DNA from: an uncultured Dialister sp.
GTDB lineage: Bacteria > Bacillota > Negativicutes > Veillonellales > Dialisteraceae
Assembly (NCBI GenBank): GCA_900541485.1
Contig: UQJW01000001.1
Location: 186,001 to 250,000 of the forward strand
Direction: 5' to 3'
Length of the DNA: 64,000 bases
Shown here: positions 37,325 to 46,370 of the stretch, in pieces
Numbering within the stretch: the first letter of the stretch is position 1
Layout of the letters: each line of letters begins with the position of its first letter
Translations under genes and position numbers: made by a program
Notes under the pieces: generated by a model
Seen by the model: the letters and a program-made list of their open reading frames with translations, nothing else
The model's database searches: none
Told to the model about the DNA's origin: nothing

Positions 37325-40251
37325 TATTTTGGCATAGATAAAACAGCATTAAAGATTTCTTTGTTGTTTTTTATCTTTTCTTCATTCCCCATAACGCAAA
37401 TATATGGTTCTTCCATAATACTTTTCACAAGTGGCGCTAGATTCCTGATATCTTGTACAGTGCAATTTATAATTTCATTACGTATTTTCATCCTACTTTC
37501 CTTTGTGTTTCCCCCAAGATAATAACCAAGTGCCCTTTCTCCCCTCATAAACGGAGTTAATGATATTTCCTCTGGTGCCATTGTTCCAATAACATATTTT
37601 GTCATTTCTCTATCTGATAATTCCAGATTTTTTAAATACTCGGGAATCCCTTGATAAGCATTTAACGTTTCTACCAAATTCGGATCTCGGTAAGAACAGA
37701 ATATAGCATTCCCATTTCTCATGAATTGAACGAAAGCCCCATAAGCTCCGCCCAAAACCCGAATCTGTTTCCATAAATATTCATACCGGAGAATTGTTTC
37801 CATGACACGAATCGCCCCGTTATAAGCAAATCCATGATTACGGAAATTTCCTCCTTTTGCAACATACTGTACTTTACCCGATGTTAAAAAGGCTTCATTA
37901 ATGGTTTTCTTTATAGATATCATCTTTGGCTTTATAAGAGCGACCCCTTCACTCATCCCAACAAGCAAGGCATCGGCATTTTCTTCTACAGCTTGTTTTT
38001 CAGCGTCACCACCAACTGTATAAATAAATAAATTCTTTTTTGTAAATATCTTTTCTGACAACTCTTTCAATTTATCAATAATTGATTCAGCCATTTCATC
38101 AAAATGGGCAGCAATATTTGATAAGAAATAATAATAAGATAATCCTAATAGATCTGCAAATTCTCCTGTTTTTGAAAAATAAGATGAAAGGCGAACCATA
38201 CTCAATACATGTCCTCTGTCAAAAGCAGTCAAATCCCATCCCGCTTTTTCCTCAAGGAGAATTTCTTTCAGACGTTTTTTATCATCAAAATTCGTATTTA
38301 TCAGTGTTTCTCTGATAATAGACATCATATCACCCACTTTATCAGTAAGTGCTTTGCCTTTAACTATAAAAAATGGATTGAAATCTGTGTCTGTATCTAT
38401 CTTAGCTATAGAGCCCACTTCGTAACTGATTCCGCCCGTATAAGCATTAGATAAACGTGTCAGTTCCTGGTAGCTGTGCCCGACTGTATCCATTGACATT
38501 AACAAGCGAGATAAAATTTTCATATAAAAAAAATCTTCTCGATTCAGACTTGTTAAATCAAAATACAAATTCAAATAAGAAATTCCATTGGCTTCTACAT
38601 TACAATGAAGATGCCGAACACCTTTTACAGATGTCTCTTCAATTACATCATCATCTATTACACGGTTCAGATCCGTCCTCTTCAATAGAGGAATTTTCTT
38701 TAGATTCTCTTCAGAATCTATAGCGACCTGACGTTTTTTAAAATCTTCCGTTTCTTTAATGATTTGCTCTATTTGATTATCAGAAAGACTGCTTTTATAT
38801 GCACTCAATTTCTTTTGAGTTTCTGCATTTTTCTTTTCAATCAAGCCTTTTTCAGCCTTCATGGTTATGAGAACTTGATGTGAATTTTTAATCACATATT
38901 TCAAAAGAAGATTTTCAAAATATCCCTTTGGCAAATCTTCCCGCAACGCTTTCATGTCATCATAATACCGTAATGCATCCATAGGATTTCTATCATAAAG
39001 CCAAAGATCCATTGCTCTTATTCCATAAAATAACCCCTTGGGCCGCCCTTGATAATCATTTTCCCGTGCTATAAATTCTACCCTGTTCAATGCAGCATCA
39101 AGCATTTTTTTATCTATACCTTCTAATGCTAAAGTTCTCAATGTTCGATCTATAACTTGGGCAAATTTTTTCTGGTCCTGTACTTCTGAGCCGGTCAATT
39201 CAATCATCCACACAGGTTGTTTATAACTATCCTCATAGCTTCCACTCACATCATTCCCAAGACCTTCATCTAATATTGCTTTCTTTAATGGTGCTCCATC
39301 TATTTCAATTAAAACATAGTTTAATACGCGGAACGCCAAGGATTCTTTCGTTGTCATGTGATCTGTCATTGCAGTAAAAAGCGCATGGAATGCTTTGTTT
39401 TGTAATGTTTCTCCTTCTGCAATTCCATAAGCGGCTTCAGCTACTTTTCTCTCATGAAAAGGTCGCTGTGATTTTACCAAAGAATCTATATCTCTGCGAT
39501 TAAAAGATTGAAGGTATTCTTTATCTATGTAAGATAATGTTTGTTCTATATCCATATTTCCATATAGATATATATAGCTGTTCGAAGGATGATAAAACCT
39601 ACGATGAAATTCCGAAAATTCTCTAAATGACAAAGAAGGAATAACCTCCGGATCTCCTCCGGATTCTACACCATAAGTATTGTCGGGAAATAAATTTTCC
39701 ATTGCTACATTTTCCAGCAATGACTCCGGAGAGGACAATGCCCCTTTCATTTCATTATAAACAACACCATTATAAATGAGCTCTCCATCCTTGCTATCAA
39801 GCTCATAATGCCAACCTTCTTGCATTAAAATCTGTGGATCTTTAAGACAGACGGGATAAAATACCGCATCTAAATAAACATCCATTAAATTATGAAAATC
39901 AGCATCATTCCTGCTCGCCACGGGATACATTGTTTTATCCGGCCATGTCATTGCATTTAAAAAAGTATTCAACGAACCCTTTGCCAATTCTATAAAAGGT
40001 TCTTTTAACGGAAATTTCCTAGATCCGCACAACGTAGAATGTTCCATAATATGAGGAACTCCTTTTGAATTGTCCGGTGTTGTTCTGAAGCAAATATAAA
40101 AGACCTTGTTATCATCCGTTGTATCCAAATACATTAAACGGGCACCGGATTGTACATGTTCCATAAGATAAGCATCGGCATCTACTTCATCAATATGGGA
40201 AAAATTTTTTATTTGAAAACCATGTATAATTTCTTTTATCTTCCATTTCAT
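37324..40251 (-). CDS. M16C metallopeptidase (presequence protease-like, PreP/CymE family)
   Basis: 975 residues, a full-length M16C zinc protease. The inverted zinc motif HIMEH (HxxEH) is near residue 70, with the distal Glu region in YNEMKGALSSPESLL. Four homologous domains hinge into a chamber that degrades short peptides. No signal peptide, so cytosolic. The ATG at 40251 (MKWKIKEIIHGF) has GGAGG nine bases upstream; the frame to 40278 is less likely. The exact substrate is unknown; peptide clearance is inferred from the family. Confidence 0.92.
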   Translation of the reverse strand: MKWKIKEIIHGFQIKNFSHIDEVDADAYLMEHVQSGARLMYLDTTDDNKVFYICFRTTPDNSKGVPHIMEHSTLCGSRKFPLKEPFIELAKGSLNTFLNAMTWPDKTMYPVASRNDADFHNLMDVYLDAVFYPVCLKDPQILMQEGWHYELDSKDGELIYNGVVYNEMKGALSSPESLLENVAMENLFPDNTYGVESGGDPEVIPSLSFREFSEFHRRFYHPSNSYIYLYGNMDIEQTLSYIDKEYLQSFNRRDIDSLVKSQRPFHERKVAEAAYGIAEGETLQNKAFHALFTAMTDHMTTKESLAFRVLNYVLIEIDGAPLKKAILDEGLGNDVSGSYEDSYKQPVWMIELTGSEVQDQKKFAQVIDRTLRTLALEGIDKKMLDAALNRVEFIARENDYQGRPKGLFYGIRAMDLWLYDRNPMDALRYYDDMKALREDLPKGYFENLLLKYVIKNSHQVLITMKAEKGLIEKKNAETQKKLSAYKSSLSDNQIEQIIKETEDFKKRQVAIDSEENLKKIPLLKRTDLNRVIDDDVIEETSVKGVRHLHCNVEANGISYLNLYFDLTSLNREDFFYMKILSRLLMSMDTVGHSYQELTRLSNAYTGGISYEVGSIAKIDTDTDFNPFFIVKGKALTDKVGDMMSIIRETLINTNFDDKKRLKEILLEEKAGWDLTAFDRGHVLSMVRLSSYFSKTGEFADLLGLSYYYFLSNIAAHFDEMAESIIDKLKELSEKIFTKKNLFIYTVGGDAEKQAVEENADALLVGMSEGVALIKPKMISIKKTINEAFLTSGKVQYVAKGGNFRNHGFAYNGAIRVMETILRYEYLWKQIRVLGGAYGAFVQFMRNGNAIFCSYRDPNLVETLNAYQGIPEYLKNLELSDREMTKYVIGTMAPEEISLTPFMRGERALGYYLGGNTKESRMKIRNEIINCTVQDIRNLAPLVKSIMEEPYICVMGNEEKIKNNKEIFNAVLSMPK

Positions 40252-40285
40252 AATTGTTCCTCCAAATTTATTTATCAATAAATTA

Positions 40286-40317
40286 AAAAGCCCAGGTAAA
40301 AAACACCCTGTGCTTTT
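40286..40317 (-). terminator. lysC terminator
   Basis: AAAAGCACAGG / CCTGGGCTTTT arms with one mismatch and T-run on the minus strand, 8 bases after the lysC stop. Confidence 0.7.
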
Positions 40318-40324
40318 GACTTAA

Positions 40325-41560
40325 TCAGCCATTGGTTTCTGATTTTCCAAAAAACTCTCTATGAATTGCTTGTACGGCCTTATTCACATCTTCTCTTTTA
40401 ATCAAACAGGAAACGCTGATTTCAGATGTACTTACTATCAAAATATTTATGCCGACACTTCCAAGGGCACCAAACATACGAGCAGCAATGCCCGGTGTTC
40501 CTAACATGCCTGCTCCGACAATAGATATTTTGGCCGTATCATCATCATAAACCACCTCAGGAATCAGTCCTTCTGTTTTTAGTTTTTCTAAGGATTTACG
40601 AGCATCATTTAGGTCCGCACTATTAATAGTAAACACGATATCCGTCATATTATCGTTTGATGTTTGTACGCTTTGTACAATCATGTCGACATCAATATTA
40701 TCCTCTGCCAAAGATTGGAAAACCTTATATGCTACGCCAGGAATATTTTTCACGTTAAGTACTGATATTCTTGCCGTATTAGTATCTTGCGCAACGCCCT
40801 TAATAATACAGTTATTACCTTCCAACGTAGACTCCTCCCGAATTATCGTACCTTCTTCATTTGTAAAAGTCGAACGAACATGAATAGGAATATGATATTG
40901 CAGTCCTAATTCAACACTTCTTGGTTGCATGACACCGGCTCCCAATCGTGCCAGTTCAAGCATTTCTATATTTGTGATTTCCTGCATTTTTATTGCGTCA
41001 GGACAATAACGGGGATCAGCAGAATAAATTCCATCGACATCTGTAAATATCTCACACATATCTGCATGCATCGCCCCTGCTAAGGCTACAGCCGTTGCAT
41101 CGCTACCGCCTCTCCCCAGTGTTGCTACATCACCATTGGGAAGCAATCCTTGAAACCCTGCAACAATTACGATATTGCCCTTTTCTAGTTCTTGAAAAAC
41201 CCGAGAAGGCAATACTTTATCTATGAAAGCCTTTCCATGTACTCCACGACAACATATTCCGGCCTGTGCTCCTGTCAATGAAACAGCAGATGCGCCAAGA
41301 GGAGCAAAAGTCATTGCCATAAGAGAAATAGAAACCTGTTCTCCGGTGGTAATAAGCATATCAACTTCTCTGCCATGATGAGTATCCGATATTTCTTCTG
41401 CTAAAGATAAAAGTGTATCAGTACTATCACCCATTGCAGATACAACAATAACTACTTTGTCACCTGATTTTTTTTCGCTAAGTACACGGCGTGCAATATC
41501 TTCCATTTTTGAAGGTGTTGCCACAGAAGACCCGCCAAATTTCTTTATATAAAGCGCCAC
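40325..41560 (-). CDS. lysC: Aspartate kinase (monofunctional, two ACT domains)
   Basis: Phosphorylates aspartate, the first step to lysine, threonine, methionine and diaminopimelate. 411 residues: kinase signature KKFGGSSVA at the N-terminus, GRGGSDATAVALA, and two C-terminal ACT domains (about 270-400) for allosteric feedback; the ACT repeats contain SVLNVKNIPGVAYKVF and SIVGAGMLGTPGIAARMF. Class II aspartokinase, which often also gives a short beta product from an internal start. GTG start with GAGGGA site. No lysine riboswitch fits in the about 30-base leader. Confidence 0.95.
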   Translation of the reverse strand: MALYIKKFGGSSVATPSKMEDIARRVLSEKKSGDKVVIVVSAMGDSTDTLLSLAEEISDTHHGREVDMLITTGEQVSISLMAMTFAPLGASAVSLTGAQAGICCRGVHGKAFIDKVLPSRVFQELEKGNIVIVAGFQGLLPNGDVATLGRGGSDATAVALAGAMHADMCEIFTDVDGIYSADPRYCPDAIKMQEITNIEMLELARLGAGVMQPRSVELGLQYHIPIHVRSTFTNEEGTIIREESTLEGNNCIIKGVAQDTNTARISVLNVKNIPGVAYKVFQSLAEDNIDVDMIVQSVQTSNDNMTDIVFTINSADLNDARKSLEKLKTEGLIPEVVYDDDTAKISIVGAGMLGTPGIAARMFGALGSVGINILIVSTSEISVSCLIKREDVNKAVQAIHREFFGKSETNG

Positions 41561-41595
41561 TATACATCCCTCATTTACGATTACATTCGTTTGAA

Positions 41596-41624
41596 ATCAT
41601 ATCATGTACCCGCGCTCCTGTAAA
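41596..41624 (-). promoter_or_regulatory. lysC promoter
   Basis: TTTACA (complement of 41619-41624), 17 bp, TATGAT (complement of 41596-41601). Confidence 0.65.
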
Positions 41625-41635
41625 GGAAACTTCAA

Positions 41636-42187
41636 TCAAAATTCAATTCCTTTTCTTGCGCGGATTCCTTTTTGGAAGGCATGTTTGCAAAGTGTCATTT
41701 CTGTAACTGTATCTGCCACTTCTATTAATTCATTTTTTGCATAACGGCCGGTCAATATCATATTCAACCGAGGAGGACGTGTTTGAATCAGCCCCAATAC
41801 ATCAGCTACATCAAGCATTCCAAAATGTATTGCATAATTAACTTCATCTAAAATAATAAGATCCCATTTGTCACTCTTTACTTCCTTAACTACCATATTC
41901 CAAGCCTGTTTGGCCAATTCTTTTTTCTTTAGATAAGATTCTTCATCCTCTTTTTTATTATGAAAAACAAAACCATCGCCCATCGGCCGGATTTCAATAT
42001 TTCCATTAATTTTCCCCAAACTTTCAATAGCTTTTAATTCTCCATACTTCCATGCTCCCTTAATAAATTGAAGAATTAATACCTTTTGTCCATCTCCCCA
42101 GGCACGGATAGCGGTACCCAAGGCCGCTGTTGTTTTGCCTTTACCTGTCCCGGTGTTAATTAGGATCAAACCTTTTGCCTGTTCCAT
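41636..42187 (-). CDS. cobO: Cob(I)yrinic acid a,c-diamide adenosyltransferase
   Basis: CobO/BtuR-type enzyme that adds the adenosyl ligand to corrinoids. 183 residues with P-loop GTGKGKTTAALG (inverted-type nucleotide site), LILDEVNYAIHFGML and ILTGRYAKNELIEVAD. Starts 3 bases after cbiA ends, with GGAG site. Supports making or salvaging adenosylcobalamin. Confidence 0.95.
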   Translation of the reverse strand: MEQAKGLILINTGTGKGKTTAALGTAIRAWGDGQKVLILQFIKGAWKYGELKAIESLGKINGNIEIRPMGDGFVFHNKKEDEESYLKKKELAKQAWNMVVKEVKSDKWDLIILDEVNYAIHFGMLDVADVLGLIQTRPPRLNMILTGRYAKNELIEVADTVTEMTLCKHAFQKGIRARKGIEF

Positions 42188-42190
42188 ATT

Positions 42191-43564
42191 TTATCTCCTG
42201 CTATCCCGATACTTCATACAATTTTTTATTAATTGTCCTGCTGCCTTAGGATTTCCATCAAACGACAGATGCAAATAAGATGCTAATATATTGTCATGGC
42301 TATATCCCTCTTTGTGTGGGGTTTTCTGTCGTGTCCCTTGTAGTAAATATGCCCACGAAAAATCTTCTTCTCCTTCCATTATTGAAAAATGAAATTCATG
42401 TCCTTTCAGTTCATCATATTTTTCCGCAATAATAGTAGAAGACAGTGCTTTACCTGTTACATATCCTACACGCTGCAGTTTTTTTTGCATTTTGCATATA
42501 GCAGGAACAATTCCAACCATATCATATGTTTCATCTGCAAATCCCTGAATTTTTTTACATAAATACATGAGTCCTCCGCACTCGGCATAAATTGGAATTC
42601 CCTTAAGAGCTAATTCTCGGATAGATGATTTCATAGATTCGTTTCTCTCCAATTCATGAAGAAACATTTCCGGAAATCCTCCCCCAAAAATAATTCCATC
42701 TACCTCCGGAACGGTTTCATCTCTCAGAGGGCTGAACGGGATAAGCTCCGCCCCCTTTTTTTCGAGTGCTGCCAAGCTTGTCGGATAATAAAAAGAAAAT
42801 GCTTCATCTTTCGCAACAGCAATTTTTACAAGCTTTTCTTTAATTGAACATTCTGGCTCAATATATCCTAACGTATTCGCCTGATTGGCTACCGTTAAAA
42901 GAGTTTCCGTATCAATCCATTTTTCAGCCGCTTCAGCCATATAACGAATCAACTGATTCGTTTCTATTTCTGTCACAGGAGTTAACCCCAAGTGCCTTTC
43001 CGGTGTTTTTAAGTCATCATCCCGATGAAAAGCGCCCAATACAGGCATATTAATTTTATTCATGGCTTCCCGAATCATTAATTCATGCTTCTCTGAACCA
43101 AGACGATTTAGAATAACCCCTGCTATTTCAATATCCTTATCGTATTCTCTAAATCCTAAAGCCGTAGCTGCAATACTGTCTCCCACAGCCTTGCAGTCAA
43201 GAACTAAAACAACCGGTGCCCTTAATTTTTTTGCAATATCCGCTGTGCTGCTTATACCATTGGCGCCACCATCAAAAAGTCCCATAACTCCTTCAATAAT
43301 CGAAATATCGGCGCCTTCAGAAAGTGTTGCAAATGTTGGAACTAAACGTTCCGGTGGTGTCATCCATGTATCTAAATTGTAAGATGGTCTGCCGGCTGCT
43401 TTGGTATGAAAACCTGGATCAATATAATCCGGCCCCACCTTAAACGGTTGTACCTCATATCCCTTTGCATGAAGTGCCGCCAAAAGGCCGGTAACAATTG
43501 TAGTTTTCCCTACACCACTATTTGTCCCTGCTATAACAACCCTTGGTCTGTTAATTTTTGTCAT
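42191..43564 (-). CDS. cbiA: Cobyrinic acid a,c-diamide synthase
   Basis: Amidates the a and c side chains of cobyrinate using glutamine and ATP. 457 residues: N-terminal P-loop dethiobiotin-synthetase-like domain (GTNSGVGKTTIVTG) and C-terminal class I glutamine amidotransferase domain with catalytic Cys in YAECGGLMYLC. The ATG at 43564 overlaps the cbiL end by 14 bases; the earlier TTG (43585) and ATG four codons on lie too close to the GAGAG site. Confidence 0.94.
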   Translation of the reverse strand: MTKINRPRVVIAGTNSGVGKTTIVTGLLAALHAKGYEVQPFKVGPDYIDPGFHTKAAGRPSYNLDTWMTPPERLVPTFATLSEGADISIIEGVMGLFDGGANGISSTADIAKKLRAPVVLVLDCKAVGDSIAATALGFREYDKDIEIAGVILNRLGSEKHELMIREAMNKINMPVLGAFHRDDDLKTPERHLGLTPVTEIETNQLIRYMAEAAEKWIDTETLLTVANQANTLGYIEPECSIKEKLVKIAVAKDEAFSFYYPTSLAALEKKGAELIPFSPLRDETVPEVDGIIFGGGFPEMFLHELERNESMKSSIRELALKGIPIYAECGGLMYLCKKIQGFADETYDMVGIVPAICKMQKKLQRVGYVTGKALSSTIIAEKYDELKGHEFHFSIMEGEEDFSWAYLLQGTRQKTPHKEGYSHDNILASYLHLSFDGNPKAAGQLIKNCMKYRDSRR

Positions 43565-44276
43565 GGGAAACATCTCTCTTTGCAATAATTGTGCTCAGAT
43601 AATTCGGTTTATAATCAGACGGTAAAAGATCCAAATCTCGTTCTATAATTTCGTCCGGCAAGCCTGCTCTTGAGACCATAACAGCATTTTTTATCATATT
43701 ATGTTTTCTAAGTTCTTCTTGTATAAATGCAAATTTTTTATAGACCTTCATGATAACTGCATTATCACAAGCCTCTAACGCTTTATCAATTTTTTCCGGA
43801 GAAGCAGTTGCCGGAATGATTAATAGATTTTCTTCCCATTCTGTAATTGGCAATCCTATCTGTGAAGCTATCCCTAAAAATGCAGGTATTCCCGGGATTG
43901 TTTCTACCTCATAATCTGAATTTTCTAAGGCATGAAAAATATACATATAGGTGCTGTAAAGCATTGGGTCACCTAATGTAAGAAATACTATATTTTTTCC
44001 TTCTTCTAATTTTTCAGATATAATTTTTCTGTTCTCCACCCATTGTTTCTTCACAATGTCCATGTCCGTTACCATCTGAAAAACAAGGGGTAAAATATCT
44101 GTTTTCTCTGAAATGTATGGTTTCGCTATATTGTATGCTACGGATCCATCTTTTTTTTCTGTTTTGGGGGTAATGATTATATCTGCCTTTTGAATGATTT
44201 CCACCGCCTTGACTGTCAATAATTTAAAATCTCCCGGCCCTACCCCTATTCCATATAATTTTCCTGTTGTTTTCAT
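43551..44276 (-). CDS. cbiL: Precorrin-2/cobalt-factor II C20-methyltransferase
   Basis: SAM-dependent tetrapyrrole methylase of 241 residues with the glycine-rich start GIGVGPGD, the LGDPMLYSTYMY loop and VETIPGIPAF. It methylates C20 early in corrin synthesis. The ATG at 44276 has GGAGG eight bases upstream; the open frame to 44360 runs into the tonB terminator. First gene of cbiL-cbiA-cobO; the other cobalamin genes are not in this window. Confidence 0.93.
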   Translation of the reverse strand: MKTTGKLYGIGVGPGDFKLLTVKAVEIIQKADIIITPKTEKKDGSVAYNIAKPYISEKTDILPLVFQMVTDMDIVKKQWVENRKIISEKLEEGKNIVFLTLGDPMLYSTYMYIFHALENSDYEVETIPGIPAFLGIASQIGLPITEWEENLLIIPATASPEKIDKALEACDNAVIMKVYKKFAFIQEELRKHNMIKNAVMVSRAGLPDEIIERDLDLLPSDYKPNYLSTIIAKRDVSHDKN

Positions 44277-44333
44277 ATTATCTTCCTCCAAATCATTTAA
44301 TTTTTCTTTTATTTTAACATTTTTAAGAAAAAA

Positions 44334-44365
44334 AATCTGTGCTATACAAAATATATGCACAGATT
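44334..44365 (-). terminator. tonB terminator
   Basis: AATCTGTGC / GCACAGATT arms followed by T8 on the minus strand, separating exbB-exbD-tonB from cbiL. Confidence 0.8.
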
Positions 44366-44375
44366 AGACCCTTTT

Positions 44376-45149
44376 TTATTTAAGATGGAAATTAATCGGA
44401 ACTCTTGACCTGGATTCTACAGCAATACCATTCTGTTTAGCAGGTACAAATTGCCATCCGTATACAGCATTAACGGCAGCATTATCCAATGCACTATCTC
44501 CTGATGAAACTTCAACCCATGCACTGGTAACAGTACCATCAACTCCTATAATAAATCCCACACTTGTTGTACCTTCACGATTTGCCGCTCTTGATGACTC
44601 AGGATATTGCGGACCGGGATTGCTCAATATTTGGGGCCCGATTGTATCTCCCGTCCCGACACCGGTTCCGTCTCCGCCACCACTTCCGGAGCCTGTTCCC
44701 GGACCGATTCCGGATCCCGTTCCTGTACCCGTTCCCGAGCCGTCTCCGCCGCCTGTCCCGGTTCCGGATCCATAACCACGGCTACTATACCTTCCGGAGC
44801 TAGTGTTTGCAGATGAAAAAGATTCCGTCTTTCTTTCTATGTTTTCCTTAATATCAGAGGGAATCTCGTGAACATCTTCTGCTATTTCCTCATCTGGTAT
44901 ATCTTGTATCGGTGCCAGAGGTATTTCAGTCGGTTGAGCCGTCGGAGAATTTATTTCCGGCCCGGCCTCAGGACTTCCTCCACCGCCGCCCCCACCTGCA
45001 AAAGACACTAAATCAATCTCAATCGGACTTTTATCTACAGATTCACGAGGAAACAAAAAAGCGGCAACACCGATTAAAATAATTGCCATTGCATGACATG
45101 ATAAAGAAATACCAAAAGCGGTCATCCATCGGTACTTAAAAGTAACCAT
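44376..45149 (-). CDS. tonB: Energy transducer TonB with glycine-rich spacer
   Basis: Carries proton-motive energy from ExbB-ExbD to outer-membrane receptors. 257 residues: N-terminal membrane anchor with a His (about 12-33), seven glycines at 52-58, an acidic stretch (82-108), a Gly/Ser/Thr repeat region (126-168), and a C-terminal TonB domain (about 175-257) with PQYPESSRAANREGTTSVGF and GWQFVPAKQNG. The spacer has few prolines and no Pro-Lys/Pro-Glu ladder, unlike E. coli TonB. Good AAGGGGG site. Last gene of the exb operon. Confidence 0.93.
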   Translation of the reverse strand: MVTFKYRWMTAFGISLSCHAMAIILIGVAAFLFPRESVDKSPIEIDLVSFAGGGGGGGSPEAGPEINSPTAQPTEIPLAPIQDIPDEEIAEDVHEIPSDIKENIERKTESFSSANTSSGRYSSRGYGSGTGTGGGDGSGTGTGTGSGIGPGTGSGSGGGDGTGVGTGDTIGPQILSNPGPQYPESSRAANREGTTSVGFIIGVDGTVTSAWVEVSSGDSALDNAAVNAVYGWQFVPAKQNGIAVESRSRVPINFHLK

Positions 45150-45160
45150 AATGCCCCCTT

Positions 45161-45583
45161 TTACTCTTTTACAGCAGCAGGTTTTGCTTCTGTAGCAATA
45201 CCAATCTTACTAATTCCTACCGATTTTAATTGATCCAAAACAAATACAAAATCTCCATGTTCCGATTTTTCATCCGCACGAAGAACAATGCTTACCTCAG
45301 GATTTCTGTTCTTTTCAATTTCCATTCTTTTCCGCAAAGAACTGTGGTCTATTTTTTCCTGTTCTACATAAATTTGTCCATCTGAAGTAATCGTAATTGG
45401 TATTGTTTTTTCCAAGTTCATCTTTGCTGATGCAGTTTGCGGCAAATTTAAATTAATTGACTTCTGTACTACCATTGTAAGCATACTCATCATGAAAAAT
45501 ACAAGGAGAAAGAAAATAATATCAATCATCGGAATAATCATAATCTTCGGTTTTTTCTCTACCTCCAAAGATTGTAATCTCAT
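45161..45583 (-). CDS. exbD: Biopolymer transport protein ExbD
   Basis: 140 residues with one membrane helix near the N-terminus carrying the functional Asp (MIPMIDIIFFLLVFFMM) and a periplasmic C-terminal domain. Works with ExbB and TonB as a proton-driven motor. Its ATG overlaps the exbB stop by 4 bases (ATGA). Confidence 0.95.
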   Translation of the reverse strand: MRLQSLEVEKKPKIMIIPMIDIIFFLLVFFMMSMLTMVVQKSINLNLPQTASAKMNLEKTIPITITSDGQIYVEQEKIDHSSLRKRMEIEKNRNPEVSIVLRADEKSEHGDFVFVLDQLKSVGISKIGIATEAKPAAVKE

Positions 45584-46188
45584 TTTCTATCACCTTCCAC
45601 AATTGCTAAATATACAGATGATATTTTCTCTATAGCAGAGACATAACCGCTTACTTGCTGGGATAAATATGTGTAAGCGATTAAAGCAATTATGGCCACA
45701 AATAACCCGGCAGCAGTGCAGACAAGCGCTTCCGCTACACCACCGGTAATTGCAAAAGGTTGTCCTTCCGATACAGATAAAATATCAAATGAGCCAATCA
45801 TTCCTATAACCGTTCCTAAAAGCCCCATTAATGGTGACAATGTTACAATTACATCCAGATAATTTAAATAGTTCTTTAATAAACCTGATGCATGCACAGC
45901 TGCACCTTCAACTATAGTTGTTTGATGAGCATTTTTCCCTAATGAATTTGTTGCTTCAAGGATAATCGATGCAGGAATTCCTCCATCTTTTATTAAGACC
46001 GCTTGTAATCCTTCTATGTCTTTATTCCTTAAAAATTCCGGGATTGCCTTTGATAACTGATTAATATCCGACCTGTTAGCTCCATAATAACGGTACCGTT
46101 CTATGAAAATTGCAACGACAATAATTGAAGAAATTAACAACGGATACATCATTAACCCGCCTGCATGAAATAAGTGAAGCAAATCCAT
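45580..46188 (-). CDS. exbB: Biopolymer transport protein ExbB (MotA/TolQ/ExbB channel)
   Basis: 202 residues with three membrane segments (about 10-32, 115-140, 155-180) and the family pattern LSPLMGLLGTVIGMIGSF. Forms the pentameric channel around ExbD. ATG at 46188 is set by GGAGGGG just upstream. First gene of exbB-exbD-tonB, behind a Fur-box-like site. Confidence 0.95.
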   Translation of the reverse strand: MDLLHLFHAGGLMMYPLLISSIIVVAIFIERYRYYGANRSDINQLSKAIPEFLRNKDIEGLQAVLIKDGGIPASIILEATNSLGKNAHQTTIVEGAAVHASGLLKNYLNYLDVIVTLSPLMGLLGTVIGMIGSFDILSVSEGQPFAITGGVAEALVCTAAGLFVAIIALIAYTYLSQQVSGYVSAIEKISSVYLAIVEGDRK

Positions 46189-46201
46189 AATTTTCCCCTC
46201 C

Positions 46202-46220
46202 AAGAATGAGATTCATTATC
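46202..46220 (-). promoter_or_regulatory. Fur-box-like operator before exbB
   Basis: Minus strand GATAATGAATCTCATTCTT matches 14 of 19 positions of the Fur consensus, including GATAATGA and TCATT on the two sides. It lies between the TATAAT-bearing repeats and the exbB ribosome site, where repressor binding would block transcription. fur is encoded in this window at 26285-26749. Confidence 0.55.
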
Positions 46221-46223
46221 TTA

Positions 46224-46274
46224 TCATAATTATAAAAAAAATAAACATTCATAATTATAAAAAAAATAAACATT
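46224..46274 (-). repeat. Tandem 25-bp repeat with TATAAT in each copy
   Basis: Two identical 25-bp copies (46224-46248, 46249-46273) plus one shared base. On the minus strand each has an AATGTTTA, a T8 tract and TATAATTATG, so each supplies a -10-like hexamer. No good -35 was found at 17 bp from either one. The promoter of exbB is probably here. Confidence 0.85.
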
Positions 46275-46298
46275 TAATGGATAAAATGTTTATTTTTT
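46261..46298 (-). terminator. Terminator of the 113-residue gene, overlapping the repeat
   Basis: Perfect 15-bp arms (46261-46275, 46284-46298) with an 8-base loop, giving a T8 tail on the minus strand. Its distal arm is part of the second repeat copy. Confidence 0.75.
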
Positions 46299-46370
46299 AT
46301 CTCTTAGAAAAGAATATCATTCCTTTTTTATTAAGTCAAATTTAAAAATTCACAATGATTATTTTATTGA

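Noticed and set aside
41561..41635. Lysine riboswitch before lysC
   Set aside because: The gap is 75 bases and contains a full promoter; the leader is too short for a lysine riboswitch.
46224..46274. CRISPR-like repeat
   Set aside because: Two tandem copies without spacers and no cas genes; it is a simple AT-rich tandem duplication.
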